In this document: positions 9,988 through 19,082 of the stretch, one piece after another
Layout: the number at the start of each line of letters is the position of its first letter
How positions within the stretch are numbered: position 1 is the stretch's first letter
NCBI GenBank assembly: GCA_903893795.1
Contig: CAITNO010000099.1
Span: forward strand, 1 to 64,000
Length of the DNA: 64,000 nucleotides
From: Candidatus Hydrogenedentota bacterium
GTDB taxonomy: Bacteria; Hydrogenedentota; Hydrogenedentia; Hydrogenedentales; CAITNO01
Direction: 5' to 3'
The notes under the pieces: model-generated
Seen by the model: the letters and a program-made list of their open reading frames with translations, nothing else
Database searches by the model: none
What the model was told of the DNA's origin: nothing
Program-made: the position numbers and the translations under genes

Positions 9988-10818
9988 ATGAGCATGAGAA
10001 AGAAGCGACAGCGGACTGATCAGAAACAACGCAGAGTTTTCATTCGTCCAAAGCAGTTGGGCTCCGTTCTCGCACGGATCACCCGGGAGGAGGTGGACGA
10101 GATTTGTGACCAGTGGCACGATGTTCACTACAGGTGGTGGGTGGTTACCCTGTCGGGCGTGCTCGTTTTCTTCTTTCTTTCCTACTCCTTCTATACCCAG
10201 TTGGGGTGGGTGGCGGACCAGCGCATTCTGCCGAAAGGGTCCGACTGGGCGTTGCGTCACCTTCCGGTGGTGAATGTTCTACCCGTTCTCTCGTGGGGAT
10301 GGTTTGCGCTGCACCTGTACGCTGCCTGGGTCGCCATCACCCATTATCCAAGGCGCATGCCCTTTCTTATATTCATGCTGGGCATGTATATGATTGTTCG
10401 CACGGTGTTCATTTTCCTGTCCCCGATAGGGCCGCCCGAAGGGATGGTGGACATGCGGGAACGCGACATCATTTTCTCACGCATCCTTGGCAAGTACACC
10501 TTCACCAATGAGTTTATTTTCTCGGGGCACACCTCCATTCCGTTTCTATTCTTTCTTTTCTTCGAGGGCGGTTTCCGCAAGACCGTGATGTTTTGCGGTT
10601 CGCTCACAATGGGATTGTGCGTGTTGCTGTCGCACAATCACTACACGGTGGATGTTCTCGCCGCGTTTCCCATGTCCTATTCGATTTACATTGTCTCCGA
10701 CAGGTGGTACCAACGGTACATTTACCCGCTTTTCAAGGAATCCCGCACCCTGATTGCGACGCGGCGGGACTGGTCCTCCGGCATACCAGTGGCGGGGAGG
10801 TCTGGCAGTGGAGTTTGA
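9988..10818 (+). CDS. Sphingomyelin-synthase-like PAP2 (PAP2_C) membrane phosphotransferase/phosphatase
   Basis: A polytopic protein of about 276 aa with roughly six membrane segments and a basic N-terminal tail. The catalytic triad expected of sphingomyelin-synthase-type enzymes is visible: FIFSGHT (His about 181), then HNHYTVDV with His about 218 and Asp four residues later. The FSGHT...HYTVDV pairing is more like the PAP2_C/SMS branch than generic PAP2 phosphatases. The expected reaction is movement or removal of a phospho-headgroup on a lipid, with the active site on the outer face. GTG 9985, ATG 9988 and ATG 9994 are all possible starts. It is last in the operon beginning at 7686. Confidence 0.8.
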   Translation: MSMRKKRQRTDQKQRRVFIRPKQLGSVLARITREEVDEICDQWHDVHYRWWVVTLSGVLVFFFLSYSFYTQLGWVADQRILPKGSDWALRHLPVVNVLPVLSWGWFALHLYAAWVAITHYPRRMPFLIFMLGMYMIVRTVFIFLSPIGPPEGMVDMRERDIIFSRILGKYTFTNEFIFSGHTSIPFLFFLFFEGGFRKTVMFCGSLTMGLCVLLSHNHYTVDVLAAFPMSYSIYIVSDRWYQRYIYPLFKESRTLIATRRDWSSGIPVAGRSGSGV

Positions 10819-11048
10819 CGGGACAGTCTTCTCCGGCCGGATACAGGCAACTCCATAGGCAGCATTTGCCTGGGCTAAATCCGTGTCCGGAAATGGGGTT
10901 GGCTTGCTTTTTGTCTCTACTGTAACGAGCTTTATGGGCACGCAATCGAGAGGCGTTGCAGAAGGCGCCCGCCGGTGCCGGGTATGGTTTGGAAGGCAGT
11001 ATAAGCGCTGTGGTACGATCCCGCGAGCGTTAACAAGGTAGTAAGCAT

Positions 11049-11567
11049 ATGGCGAAGCTGAAGATTCATTATTATCCCGAAAAGGTGCTGACACAGAAGG
11101 CACAGCCAGTGACGGACTTTGGCCCGGCACTGGAGAAGCTTGCCGAGGACATGCTGGAAACGATGGATGACAGTGAAGGGGTGGGGCTTGCCGCGCCGCA
11201 GGTCGGGGTCTCGAAGCGCTTGCTGGTGCTCTGTGAGCCCGAAGGCGAGCCGATGTGCCTGGTGAACCCGGAAATAGAGGAGAGCGAAGGCCGTGAATAC
11301 GGCGAGGAAGGGTGCCTGAGCCTGCCCCAGATATATGCACGCGTAGCGCGGGCGACACGCATCAAGGTGCGCGCCCAGGACCTTTTCGGGGAACCTTTCG
11401 AGTTGGAAGCGCACGATTTTCTGGCCCGCATCATCCAGCACGAATGCGACCATTTGGAAGGCATTGTTTTTCCGGACCGGCTGGATGTGTTCACGAAGGA
11501 GGAGGTTTTGGAACAGTGGGAGACGGTGCGCAAGGGCCTGACGCGGAGTGCGCGGCAGCGTGTGTGA
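11049..11567 (+). CDS. def: Peptide deformylase
   Basis: It removes the formyl group from the N-terminal methionine of new proteins. The protein is 172 aa with all three family motifs: GVGLAAPQVG (44-53), EEGCLSLP (metal-binding Cys89) and QHECDHLEG (His131 and His135 bind metal, Glu132 is catalytic). It ends 9 bp before recR and is probably cotranscribed with it. Confidence 0.97.
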   Translation: MAKLKIHYYPEKVLTQKAQPVTDFGPALEKLAEDMLETMDDSEGVGLAAPQVGVSKRLLVLCEPEGEPMCLVNPEIEESEGREYGEEGCLSLPQIYARVARATRIKVRAQDLFGEPFELEAHDFLARIIQHECDHLEGIVFPDRLDVFTKEEVLEQWETVRKGLTRSARQRV

Positions 11568-11576
11568 GGGACCGTC

Positions 11577-12176
11577 ATGCTTTTGAACGCCCCCAGCGTG
11601 GAGTACCTTATCGAAGCCTTCCGGCGTTTGCCTGGTGTGGGGAAGAAGACGGCTGAACGCTATGCCCTGCATCTGCTGAGCGCACCGCCCGAACTGGCGG
11701 AAGATTTCGCGCTGGCGGTGACAACGGCCCGGGCCCGGGTGAGACTGTGCTCCCAATGCCGAAATCTCGCCGAGACGGACCCCTGTCCCGTGTGCGATGA
11801 CCCGCGCCGGGACCATGGCCTCCTCTGCGTGGTCGAACAGCCCGTCGGGGCCATGGCGATAGAGAAGGGTGGGGCCTACCGGGGTGTCTATCACGTGCTT
11901 CACGGCGTGCTCAGTCCATTGGAGAATGTGGGACCGGAAGAGCTTTGCATGGACAAGTTGTTGCGGCGCTTGGACGGGGGGGCAATTCGGGAAGTCATCA
12001 TCGCCACCAACGCCACCGCCGAAGGGGAAGCCACGGCCCTCTACCTGTCACGCGTCATGACAGCAAAGGGCGTGCAGGTGACGCGCATAGCCCACGGTGT
12101 GCCCATGGGCGGCGGATTGGAATATGCCGACGACGCCACCCTGGCCCATGCGTTGCACGGGAGAAAACCGCTGTAA
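11577..12176 (+). CDS. recR: Recombination mediator protein RecR
   Basis: It works with RecF/RecO to load RecA at gaps during recombinational repair. The 199-aa protein has the helix-hairpin-helix (FRRLPGVGKKTAERYA), a four-cysteine zinc finger (CSQC ... CPVC at about 57-72) and a Toprim domain (LLCVVEQPVGAMAIE onward, then IIATNATAEGEATA). Its start follows def by 9 bp. A strong terminator lies about 50 bp after its stop. Confidence 0.97.
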   Translation: MLLNAPSVEYLIEAFRRLPGVGKKTAERYALHLLSAPPELAEDFALAVTTARARVRLCSQCRNLAETDPCPVCDDPRRDHGLLCVVEQPVGAMAIEKGGAYRGVYHVLHGVLSPLENVGPEELCMDKLLRRLDGGAIREVIIATNATAEGEATALYLSRVMTAKGVQVTRIAHGVPMGGGLEYADDATLAHALHGRKPL

Positions 12177-12227
12177 TCAAGCAATGAAACACCGACATCT
12201 GCAAGGTGGTTGGTGTGTGCTAAAATA

Positions 12228-12253
12228 AAACCCGGCCCTTTTGGGTCGGGTTT
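12228..12253. terminator. Bidirectional intrinsic terminator between recR and a converging gene
   Basis: An 11-bp stem, AAACCCGGCCC with GGGTCGGGTTT (one G-T wobble), closes a TTTT loop. T-rich and A-rich flanks on the two sides allow it to end transcription from both recR and the converging gene that ends at 12279. Confidence 0.8.
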
Positions 12254-12278
12254 GTGTGTTTCAAAATGGAGCGAACCG

Positions 12279-13316
12279 CTAATTACTGGCGGTTTTGGCC
12301 GAGGTGGGGCCGGGGAGACTGCGGTGCAGGGCCATTTCAAGCTTGGGCTTCAAGCCGGACAGGGCCAAATCGATAAGCAGGGCACCCTTTTGTGCATCCC
12401 AGAGCGGTTCGCCCTTTATCGTAATCCCCTGCTTGGCGGCCTCCTCAATGATGTTTGGCCATACCATCTTGACCATGAATTCCAAGCCCGGTCCCTTTTC
12501 CGCCGTGGCGTCAATGCGCAGGTTGACCGTGGCGTTGTCAAAGTCCGTGAGGTCGGCGGCCAGCCTGACATCAAGAATGTCAGGCAGGTTGCCCTCAAGC
12601 ATGGGGCCTGCGGGCGGGGTTTTCAGAACAGTCTGCCAGTCCTGACCCCGCGCGGACATAAGGGCGGCACAGACGGCCAGGATAGCGCCGTTGCGATTGT
12701 CCATGACCGCTTCAAGGAGGTGGTCGCCTTCAATGTGCAGGGACGCAAGGGAGGGGGCCGGCTTCCAGCTCTTCAGAATGGCCGGTTCCACCGTGTCCGG
12801 TATGGCGAGGTCGCCCTTCAACTCCAGCGCGCCCCGTTCGGCCAGGGTGGCCCCTTCAGGAGCCCATTTGATCAGCGGGAAGTTGTCCAGCGGCTTTTGC
12901 CCGCCGCTGTATTTGCCCGTGTTGATGGCGTCCACGAGGAAGGGACCGCCACGGCGTTCATTGAGGAAGAAGGTCAGGTTAAGTTTGTTGGTGCCCAGGT
13001 CGGGAGCCGCAAGGAGGGCAGCTTCCCGCGGCAGGACCAAGGGGAGCATTTTGTCCGGGGTATAGCCCAATTTGGCCAGCATGGGGGGCAGTTGGTCCGT
13101 GGGGACAAGTTTGTCGAGAAGCGAAACAATCGCTTCCGGCTTGAGCACCACGCGCAGGGCTGAGTTTGCGGAGGCCACCGTTTCGTGGGAAACGGCGGGC
13201 GCCTCGGTCAGGCCAAACTGGCGGTTCGCTTTGGCGTAAGCCACGCCCACGACCGCGACGGCCGCGACCACAAGCAGTACCAGGGCAAGAAGTGCAATCA
13301 GGCATCCCTTTTTCAC
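12279..13316 (-). CDS. Membrane-anchored or exported protein, paralogue of the next gene upstream
   Basis: The 345-aa protein has a long N-terminal hydrophobic segment (6-28) that could be a signal anchor, then a globular domain outside the membrane. It is related along its length to the product of 13406-14380: RVVLKPEAI pairs with RVVLCPARV, and IEGDHLLEAVMDNRNGA with IEGSHFLEIGINNCNGA. No enzyme motif is recognised. GTG 13316 follows an AGGAG site. It closes the minus-strand block that starts with the Ser/Thr kinase, separated by 89 bp from the gene before it. Confidence 0.75.
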   Translation of the reverse strand: MKKGCLIALLALVLLVVAAVAVVGVAYAKANRQFGLTEAPAVSHETVASANSALRVVLKPEAIVSLLDKLVPTDQLPPMLAKLGYTPDKMLPLVLPREAALLAAPDLGTNKLNLTFFLNERRGGPFLVDAINTGKYSGGQKPLDNFPLIKWAPEGATLAERGALELKGDLAIPDTVEPAILKSWKPAPSLASLHIEGDHLLEAVMDNRNGAILAVCAALMSARGQDWQTVLKTPPAGPMLEGNLPDILDVRLAADLTDFDNATVNLRIDATAEKGPGLEFMVKMVWPNIIEEAAKQGITIKGEPLWDAQKGALLIDLALSGLKPKLEMALHRSLPGPTSAKTASN

Positions 13317-13405
13317 GACAATGTTCTCCTAATTCGTATGAATACGCCATTCTCAGACAGGACATATCCTATGTCACCACGGTGCGCAAGTCAATTAATT
13401 CCCTG

Positions 13406-14380
13406 TTATCCGCCCAGGGCGTGCCGAAGACGGGCCTCGAAACCACGGAGTTCATAGGCGCCCATGATTCGGGCTTGCTCCGCGTTGGCCGTGCCTTCCA
13501 GTCGGAACCCATGCACGGTCTGAAGCCAAGAGCCCAATGCCTGCCCCACGGCGCGGCATACGATGGCAAGTGCCTCTGCCGAGGGTCCATCGATGCACCG
13601 CAGTTCAACATTAAACCGGAGGCAGTCATTTTCCGCCAGGTCGGCGGTGGCGGAAGCACTAATCACGGTCCGCGCCGTGGCCCGCATGATTTCCTGAAGC
13701 TGCTCATCGGCCCAGGGGGCAACCATGTTTGCCAGCGCCCCATGCAGTTGCAGGAGCGCGCCGTTGCAGTTGTTTATGCCGATTTCGAGGAAATGGCTTC
13801 CCTCAATCCGGGGCGGTTCAACCGGCTGTGACTGGGGCCAGATACTGTCGGTGCGCCGCTGAATCTCCGGCGGGATATCGAGCTGGCCGTCAATCAGCAG
13901 GGCACCTCCCGGTTCGCGCCGCAGTTGGGGGGATGACCAATAGATCGGCTGGAGATCGGCCAGAAAACTGGAACCGTTCACGAGTTGGTCCAGCGCCTCG
14001 CCGGTGGGATGTTCCTGAAAAAAGAGGGTGACGCCGAAGCGCCCGGGCAGGGCCTGGTCGAAGAGAAAGGCCATCTCCACGGGCATTTTGTGCAGCCAGT
14101 CGAAATGAATCGGAGCGCCCTGCATGGAGGAAAGCTGGGGAATGCTGTGGACCAAGCGGGTGGCCATTGGGGCCAGGCCGGACACGTAGGACTGCACCCG
14201 CGCGGGGCAAAGCACCACCCGCACGGCGGTGTCGGGCCGCAGATAGGGGGTGTGCCGCAGGGCGGGAGCGGGGCCGCGAAACAGGAACCACCACGTGGCC
14301 ACCACCGCCAGCAGTATGCCCGGAAGCGCCGTCAGCACGGTGTTCCGGTGCCTGCCCAGGTATGCGGCCAGCGCGGACAT
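13406..14380 (-). CDS. Membrane-anchored protein, paralogue of the adjacent gene
   Basis: The 324-aa protein has a single N-terminal transmembrane helix (about 15-34) and a globular outer part. Several conserved blocks match the neighbouring 345-aa protein, including a DIP/PDT segment, IEGSHFLEIGINN and RVVL near the start. The pair most likely arose by tandem duplication and has diverged strongly. It starts 4 bp after the stop of the 235-aa gene, so translation is probably coupled. Function unknown. Confidence 0.75.
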   Translation of the reverse strand: MSALAAYLGRHRNTVLTALPGILLAVVATWWFLFRGPAPALRHTPYLRPDTAVRVVLCPARVQSYVSGLAPMATRLVHSIPQLSSMQGAPIHFDWLHKMPVEMAFLFDQALPGRFGVTLFFQEHPTGEALDQLVNGSSFLADLQPIYWSSPQLRREPGGALLIDGQLDIPPEIQRRTDSIWPQSQPVEPPRIEGSHFLEIGINNCNGALLQLHGALANMVAPWADEQLQEIMRATARTVISASATADLAENDCLRFNVELRCIDGPSAEALAIVCRAVGQALGSWLQTVHGFRLEGTANAEQARIMGAYELRGFEARLRHALGG

Positions 14381-14384
14381 GCCG

Positions 14385-15092
14385 TCAGTGCGGGGAAACG
14401 GCGATGATGGCGAGGAAAACGGCCAAGAACCCGGTCAGCACCTGGCTCCAGAAGACAACGCCCTGGAAGGGGCTTATTTCAAAGAAGGAGCAGATCTTTC
14501 GGGTGGTGTCGTTGATGGTGAACAGGTCGGCAAACTGGAAGCTGTGCTTTTCGCCCACGGCCATCCAGAACTTGCCCTCCTCACCGTTGGGCGTGAAAGC
14601 GACGATATAGGCGGCGCCAGCGGCGGGGAGATAGTAATCCTCCGCGGAGAAGCGCCAGCTTGAGGTGCCCGTATAGGGTTCCTTGTAATTCTCCACGGAC
14701 TCGGCGGCTGTGTCGTAGATAACAGCCCCGTATCCCGCAGGCAAAGTAAAGGGCAGCGGTCGGTCGGGTGCGGGCATGCCGGGGCCGACGATGGCGACCA
14801 GCGGACGGAGCAACCGGTACTGTTCCAACTGGGGCACGCCGATTTGCACATGGACCTTGTCCGCATACTTGCCGGCAAAGCTGAACCAGAGCTGCGGTGC
14901 GGAGGGGGTGGCATGATGGTAGCCGATGGAGGTCTGCTCGATGTCATCCAGGGGGTAGGCGCTGGAGAGGGTTGTCGGACCGCCGCCGATGACGACCGTG
15001 TGGTAGGCCCAAGGAGAATTGGCGGCCGCCGGCCAGGCCGTCAGCGACACCAATGCCAGGAGGGCCAGCATGCGGACAGAAATACGAAGCAT
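14385..15092 (-). CDS. Exported protein with a C-terminal membrane anchor
   Basis: The 235-aa protein has an N-terminal signal peptide (to about residue 24, PAAA-N) and a C-terminal hydrophobic helix (about 211-232). Most of the chain would therefore face the periplasm while tethered to the membrane. The middle is rich in Tyr, Trp and Pro and looks like a beta-sandwich, but I recognise no named domain. An AAAGGA ribosome site precedes the ATG. It sits between the CsgG-like fusion protein and the paralogue pair. Confidence 0.72.
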   Translation of the reverse strand: MLRISVRMLALLALVSLTAWPAAANSPWAYHTVVIGGGPTTLSSAYPLDDIEQTSIGYHHATPSAPQLWFSFAGKYADKVHVQIGVPQLEQYRLLRPLVAIVGPGMPAPDRPLPFTLPAGYGAVIYDTAAESVENYKEPYTGTSSWRFSAEDYYLPAAGAAYIVAFTPNGEEGKFWMAVGEKHSFQFADLFTINDTTRKICSFFEISPFQGVVFWSQVLTGFLAVFLAIIAVSPH

Positions 15093-15131
15093 GAAAGATT
15101 TCCTTTCAGAATTGCACGGTATAAACGGGGG

Positions 15132-17057
15132 TCAGGGAGCGGTCGGCGCTTTATCCGCCGTCTTGAGCGCCTTGACTTTCATTTCCTTTGCGAAGGGGAC
15201 TCCGTCGCGCCGGTTAAGGAGCTTGCACACGGCATAATCGGGTTCCACCTGGGTCACTTCGATGCGGCCAACAGTCTCCTGCCGCCGGGCCACGACACGG
15301 CCACCCGCCTCGATGGGTGCCCCGTCAGCCAGCACGGAGAAGACCATGCCGGAGACGACGCCCTGTTTCGCGCCCAAGTTTACCAGTATTGCGTCATCAG
15401 AGGTAGAATCCGCGATGAGCCCTTTGAGTTCCCGTTCCGTTGCCGCCCAAGTCGTGATCTGGTCCACCAACGCCGTGACGGCCGCTTCGGGGTTGTTCTC
15501 ATCGAGTGGGGCCGAGACCTGCGCCACGATGGCGGTGGTCTCCGTGTCAACGAGCCGCAAACGGACCGCCTCACCCTTCGCCGAGGGAACGAAACTCAGA
15601 AAGCCCAGCAATCCGGCCGAAAGCACCTGTCCCAAGCGCCGCTGTGTGTCCGCCGAGGCAACTTCCGAGGATCCCAAGTTCAGTTCCTGCAATAGCTTGT
15701 CGAGCATGTCGCGCTCGACAACGCTGACCTTTTGTGACGCTTGGAGGCGGGTTTCCAGTTCGTGCTGGACCAGCGTGTCCATACCGGCTCGGTCAAAAAA
15801 GACCGCACTGCGCTCTGCCGACGGGAGCAGCGCCAGAACCAGCGGGCGGGTGGACCACGTGTCCTTGGCGGCCCCATTGGCAGACGCTGAGACCTCGCGG
15901 TAGCGTTTGCCCAAGTCTTCGATTTGGGCGCGAATCACCTCGGTCCGTTTCGTGTCGGCGGCCTGCCGTATTTCGTCGGAAACCTGCCGGAGCAGCAGGG
16001 CCGTGGCGGCGTCGCCATGTTTCCCGGCCTGTTCCAGCACTTTCTTTGCGCCTTCAAAGTCGCCGCTTGACCGCCGTGCCGCACCCTCATTGGCCAGCGT
16101 AGCCACGTTGTACGGGTCAGCCTGGGTGGCGGCCCTGTAGTGCGCTATGGCCGCATTCACCTTGCCGCTTTCCTGCGCGAGCCGACCCTGGAGATTCAGT
16201 GCCTCAGACTTCTGCCAGTCCTGTGATGCCGTGGCATCTGCGGCGGTCACGGTGCTTTGGGCTTGGTCGAGCTTGCCCATTTTGGCAAGCGCGGTCGCCT
16301 TGACAGTCTGGGCATAGCCGTTTTCGGGGGCCTTTTCGGCCTGGGCCACCGCCTCGGACAGGGCACCCCGGTCAAGGGCCACTTTGGCGAGGCCTGCGGG
16401 CGACTGGGCCGACTCAAACACTTTTTGTGCCTCGTCCAGGCGGCCATTGGAGGCGAGGATGTACCCTTTGAGTTCGGTGCTGGTCTTGGGTGCATTGGGT
16501 TCGGCAACGGCCTCGTCGGCCACCGCCAGGGCTTCCTCCTTGTGCTGGCGGAAAAGATTCTCGGCCACGGTGGCGAGCAGGCGGGCGGTCGTGGCGCCGC
16601 CGCCCGCCAGGACCTGGTCAATGGTTTTCTGTTCGCTGGCCCGGATAAACACGGTCAGCGGCAGGGCGGTGACCCGGTCCAGCCAGGCGGCATCCTGCAT
16701 TTTGGCGGGGTCGAGAATGTGGTACAGGATGCCCAGACGGGCGGCAAAATCCTTGAGCGCCTTTTCATCCTTCTGCATGCCCACCGCGATGATTTGGAAT
16801 TTGTCGCGACCGTAGGTGCTTTGAAGGTGCTGGAGCTTGGCGGCCAGATCGTCGCCGCTGCTTGGCGTGAAAAAGAAGAGGATGACCAGATAGGGGTCCT
16901 GGGCGACCACACTGTCCAGATTCACCGTGTTGCCGGCGATATCGACGCCCACCACCGGCGGTGCCGCTTCGCCCTTGACGAATCCAGCGGACCATGCGCC
17001 CGGCGCGGTGAGCAGGGCCAGGGCCAGAAGTGCAAGGAAGCCTGAGAACCGTTTCAT
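15132..17057 (-). CDS. Exported fusion: thioredoxin-like domain, TPR repeats and CsgG-like domain
   Basis: The protein is 641 aa from ATG 17057, which has a GGGGAAG site and opens a signal peptide (MKRFSGFLALL to WSA). Domain order: a thioredoxin/peroxiredoxin-like fold (about 30-160) in which the active-site position reads FTPSSGDD with no cysteine; TPR repeats (about 170-370); a CsgG-like region (about 410-560: AVFFDRAGMDTLVQHELE, VVERDMLDKLLQELNLG, LGQVLSAGLLGFLSF); and a C-terminal beta domain (LGAKQGVVSGMVFSVL ... GRIEVTQVEPDYAVC) like those closing flagellar/lipoprotein FlgT-type chains. It is probably a periplasmic scaffold or sensor. It follows the kinase gene on the same strand. Confidence 0.8.
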   Translation of the reverse strand: MKRFSGFLALLALALLTAPGAWSAGFVKGEAAPPVVGVDIAGNTVNLDSVVAQDPYLVILFFFTPSSGDDLAAKLQHLQSTYGRDKFQIIAVGMQKDEKALKDFAARLGILYHILDPAKMQDAAWLDRVTALPLTVFIRASEQKTIDQVLAGGGATTARLLATVAENLFRQHKEEALAVADEAVAEPNAPKTSTELKGYILASNGRLDEAQKVFESAQSPAGLAKVALDRGALSEAVAQAEKAPENGYAQTVKATALAKMGKLDQAQSTVTAADATASQDWQKSEALNLQGRLAQESGKVNAAIAHYRAATQADPYNVATLANEGAARRSSGDFEGAKKVLEQAGKHGDAATALLLRQVSDEIRQAADTKRTEVIRAQIEDLGKRYREVSASANGAAKDTWSTRPLVLALLPSAERSAVFFDRAGMDTLVQHELETRLQASQKVSVVERDMLDKLLQELNLGSSEVASADTQRRLGQVLSAGLLGFLSFVPSAKGEAVRLRLVDTETTAIVAQVSAPLDENNPEAAVTALVDQITTWAATERELKGLIADSTSDDAILVNLGAKQGVVSGMVFSVLADGAPIEAGGRVVARRQETVGRIEVTQVEPDYAVCKLLNRRDGVPFAKEMKVKALKTADKAPTAP

Positions 17058-17114
17058 GGCAACTTCCCCTGGGTTTGGGCCAATATGTGTTCCACTCATG
17101 GTTGCGCCATTATA

Positions 17115-18890
17115 TCACTGTCGGGGTGAATTGGGCAGATTGGCCTGGTTGAGCATGCAACTGGCGCACCAGACCACAAAGGCCTGGGAATCCTGGCAGG
17201 CGGTGGCCTCCAGCTCTATGGACCAGATTTCTTCCGTCCCGGAATGGACCGCAAACTTGACATTCTTTGCGTTTTCGGGGAGTTGAAGGGGTGCCTGGCC
17301 CTCGTTGAGCGATTCCGTAAGAAAGGGTTCGGACTTCTTGGCTGGGTCGGAAGCTTTGTCCGGATCGGACACCACGATGGAATAGTCGGCACTGCGCAGG
17401 GGCTGTATGCGGCCTTGGGCGAGGGCGTCGCGGATATAGGCGGCCGTATCCCCTTTTTCATTAAAGACCTGCTGGTACTTCAGGTATTCGTCGGAGTCCG
17501 CCGTCACATAGACGTTCACGGTGACTTTGCGCGATTCTTCCGGGTCTTTCGGCGTTTCCAGAACGATGTTGGACGGTACAGGAACCGGCGTGGCGGCAGG
17601 CGCGGCGGGGGGCGCGGACGGCGCTTGTTGGTCCGGTTGCGGGCGGGGTGGCTGGTTAAAGGGCTGTCCGACATGGCGGATAGGCTGTGGATTGGGTCTC
17701 TGGACAGGCTGCTGGGAGGACGCTGGGTGCATCTCCAGATTCGGCCGTGGACTGCGGTAGAAGTACATACCCGCCGCCACCACGATCAGCACAACCAGGG
17801 CCGTGCCCAGCACGGGAACGTGGTCACGGTCATGCCGTCGCGCCATCGCTATTGTGGAGTCCGAGTCCGAATCCTGCGATAAACCGGATGACGCACCGGG
17901 TTGGTCTTGGAAAAGGACAGGGGAGAGCACGGTCTTTCCGGGGGCGGTGCGGCGTTCCGTGGGCGGGGGGGCGCTTTCGACCGGGAAAGCCCCGGCATTC
18001 ATGCGCACCGTCGCGTCATGCGGGGCGGCTGTGGGGACGGCGGTGCCTGTGGACCGCACGCCCAGTGCGGCGCGGAGCGCCGATGCAAAGGCATTCCCGT
18101 CGGAATGGCGGTCCTGCGGTCCTTTGGCAAGGGCCGTCATGACCTCGCGGCTGAGCGTCTCGCCCACGGCAAAATTCAGCTCCTGCGGCGGCACGGGGCT
18201 GGTCTTTATAACGTGGTGCATCACCGTGGAAAATGCCGAGCCGGTGAAGGGGCGTTCGGCCGTGAGCAGCTCATACAGGATGATGCCCAGGGAAAAGAGG
18301 TCCGAGCGGCCGTCCACACGCTGCCCCATGAACTGTTCGGGGCTCATATAGTTGGGCGTGCCAACCAGCGAGCCCTCCTGTGTGAGCGTGGAGTCAAGGA
18401 CATGGGCAATGCCGAAATCGGCCAGTTTGGGAGGACCGTTTCTGGGGAGCATGATGTTGGCGGGCTTGACGTCCCGGTGGACGACCCCCTGCTCGTGCGC
18501 AAAGGCGAGCGCCTCGGCCAGGGTGGCGACCAGTTCGACCGCCTCCTGCGTGGACAGACGCGGCCCCTTGGCGATGCGCGCGCCCAGATCCGGACCGTCT
18601 ATGTACTCCATTGCGATGAATGCCGTGCCGTCCTGCTCTCCGGCGTCATACACAGTGATGATGTTCGGATGGTTCAGCATGCCGGCCACGCGGGCCTCGC
18701 GGTAGAAACGTTCGAGCGCGTCGGGGGCGGCGTTGGGTCCCGCAATCAGCTCCCGCCGGGCCGTCTTGATGGCCACGCGACGGCCGATATTGGGGTCCCG
18801 GCCCTCATAGACCACCCCCATCGCACCGTGGCCCAGTTCGCGCACGATGCGATAACGTCCGAGTTGTTTTGGCAAGGCTGCATCTGTCAT
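17115..18890 (-). CDS. Transmembrane serine/threonine protein kinase
   Basis: A Hanks-type kinase of 591 aa. The N-terminal kinase domain shows the glycine loop (ELGHGAMGVVYEG), VAIK (Lys42), HRDVKPAN (Asp140), DFG (158-160) and the SPEQ activation segment. A Pro/Thr-rich linker leads to one membrane helix (about 358-378), then a Pro/Gln-rich stretch and an outer domain of about 150 aa with a late cysteine pair. This is the PknB-like layout for sensing outside and phosphorylating inside. An upstream in-frame ATG at 18926 would sit almost on the predicted transcript start; 18890 gives the usual N-terminus though it lacks a good ribosome site. Confidence 0.9.
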   Translation of the reverse strand: MTDAALPKQLGRYRIVRELGHGAMGVVYEGRDPNIGRRVAIKTARRELIAGPNAAPDALERFYREARVAGMLNHPNIITVYDAGEQDGTAFIAMEYIDGPDLGARIAKGPRLSTQEAVELVATLAEALAFAHEQGVVHRDVKPANIMLPRNGPPKLADFGIAHVLDSTLTQEGSLVGTPNYMSPEQFMGQRVDGRSDLFSLGIILYELLTAERPFTGSAFSTVMHHVIKTSPVPPQELNFAVGETLSREVMTALAKGPQDRHSDGNAFASALRAALGVRSTGTAVPTAAPHDATVRMNAGAFPVESAPPPTERRTAPGKTVLSPVLFQDQPGASSGLSQDSDSDSTIAMARRHDRDHVPVLGTALVVLIVVAAGMYFYRSPRPNLEMHPASSQQPVQRPNPQPIRHVGQPFNQPPRPQPDQQAPSAPPAAPAATPVPVPSNIVLETPKDPEESRKVTVNVYVTADSDEYLKYQQVFNEKGDTAAYIRDALAQGRIQPLRSADYSIVVSDPDKASDPAKKSEPFLTESLNEGQAPLQLPENAKNVKFAVHSGTEEIWSIELEATACQDSQAFVVWCASCMLNQANLPNSPRQ

Positions 18891-18932
18891 GGAAAGAAAA
18901 ATCAGTCCGAATTTGGTTATGGGCAATGCAGA

Positions 18933-18961
18933 ATAATAGAATTGACGGGCTGGCCAGTCAA
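18933..18961 (-). promoter_or_regulatory. Sigma-70-type promoter of the kinase block
   Basis: On the minus strand TTGACT (18961-18956) and TATTAT (18938-18933) are 17 bp apart. Transcription would start near 18926, about 36 nt before the chosen kinase start codon. Confidence 0.65.
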
Positions 18962-19082
18962 GCCGGGCCGAAGGTGGTATGATGTCGGTCGTCTAAGTGC
19001 AAATTGCCTAGAGACAAGCGGCGGATAATTGTGCTAAAGTATGGGCGGTTAGGCCGTTGCCTCAGGTATCGGAGAAGAATTG

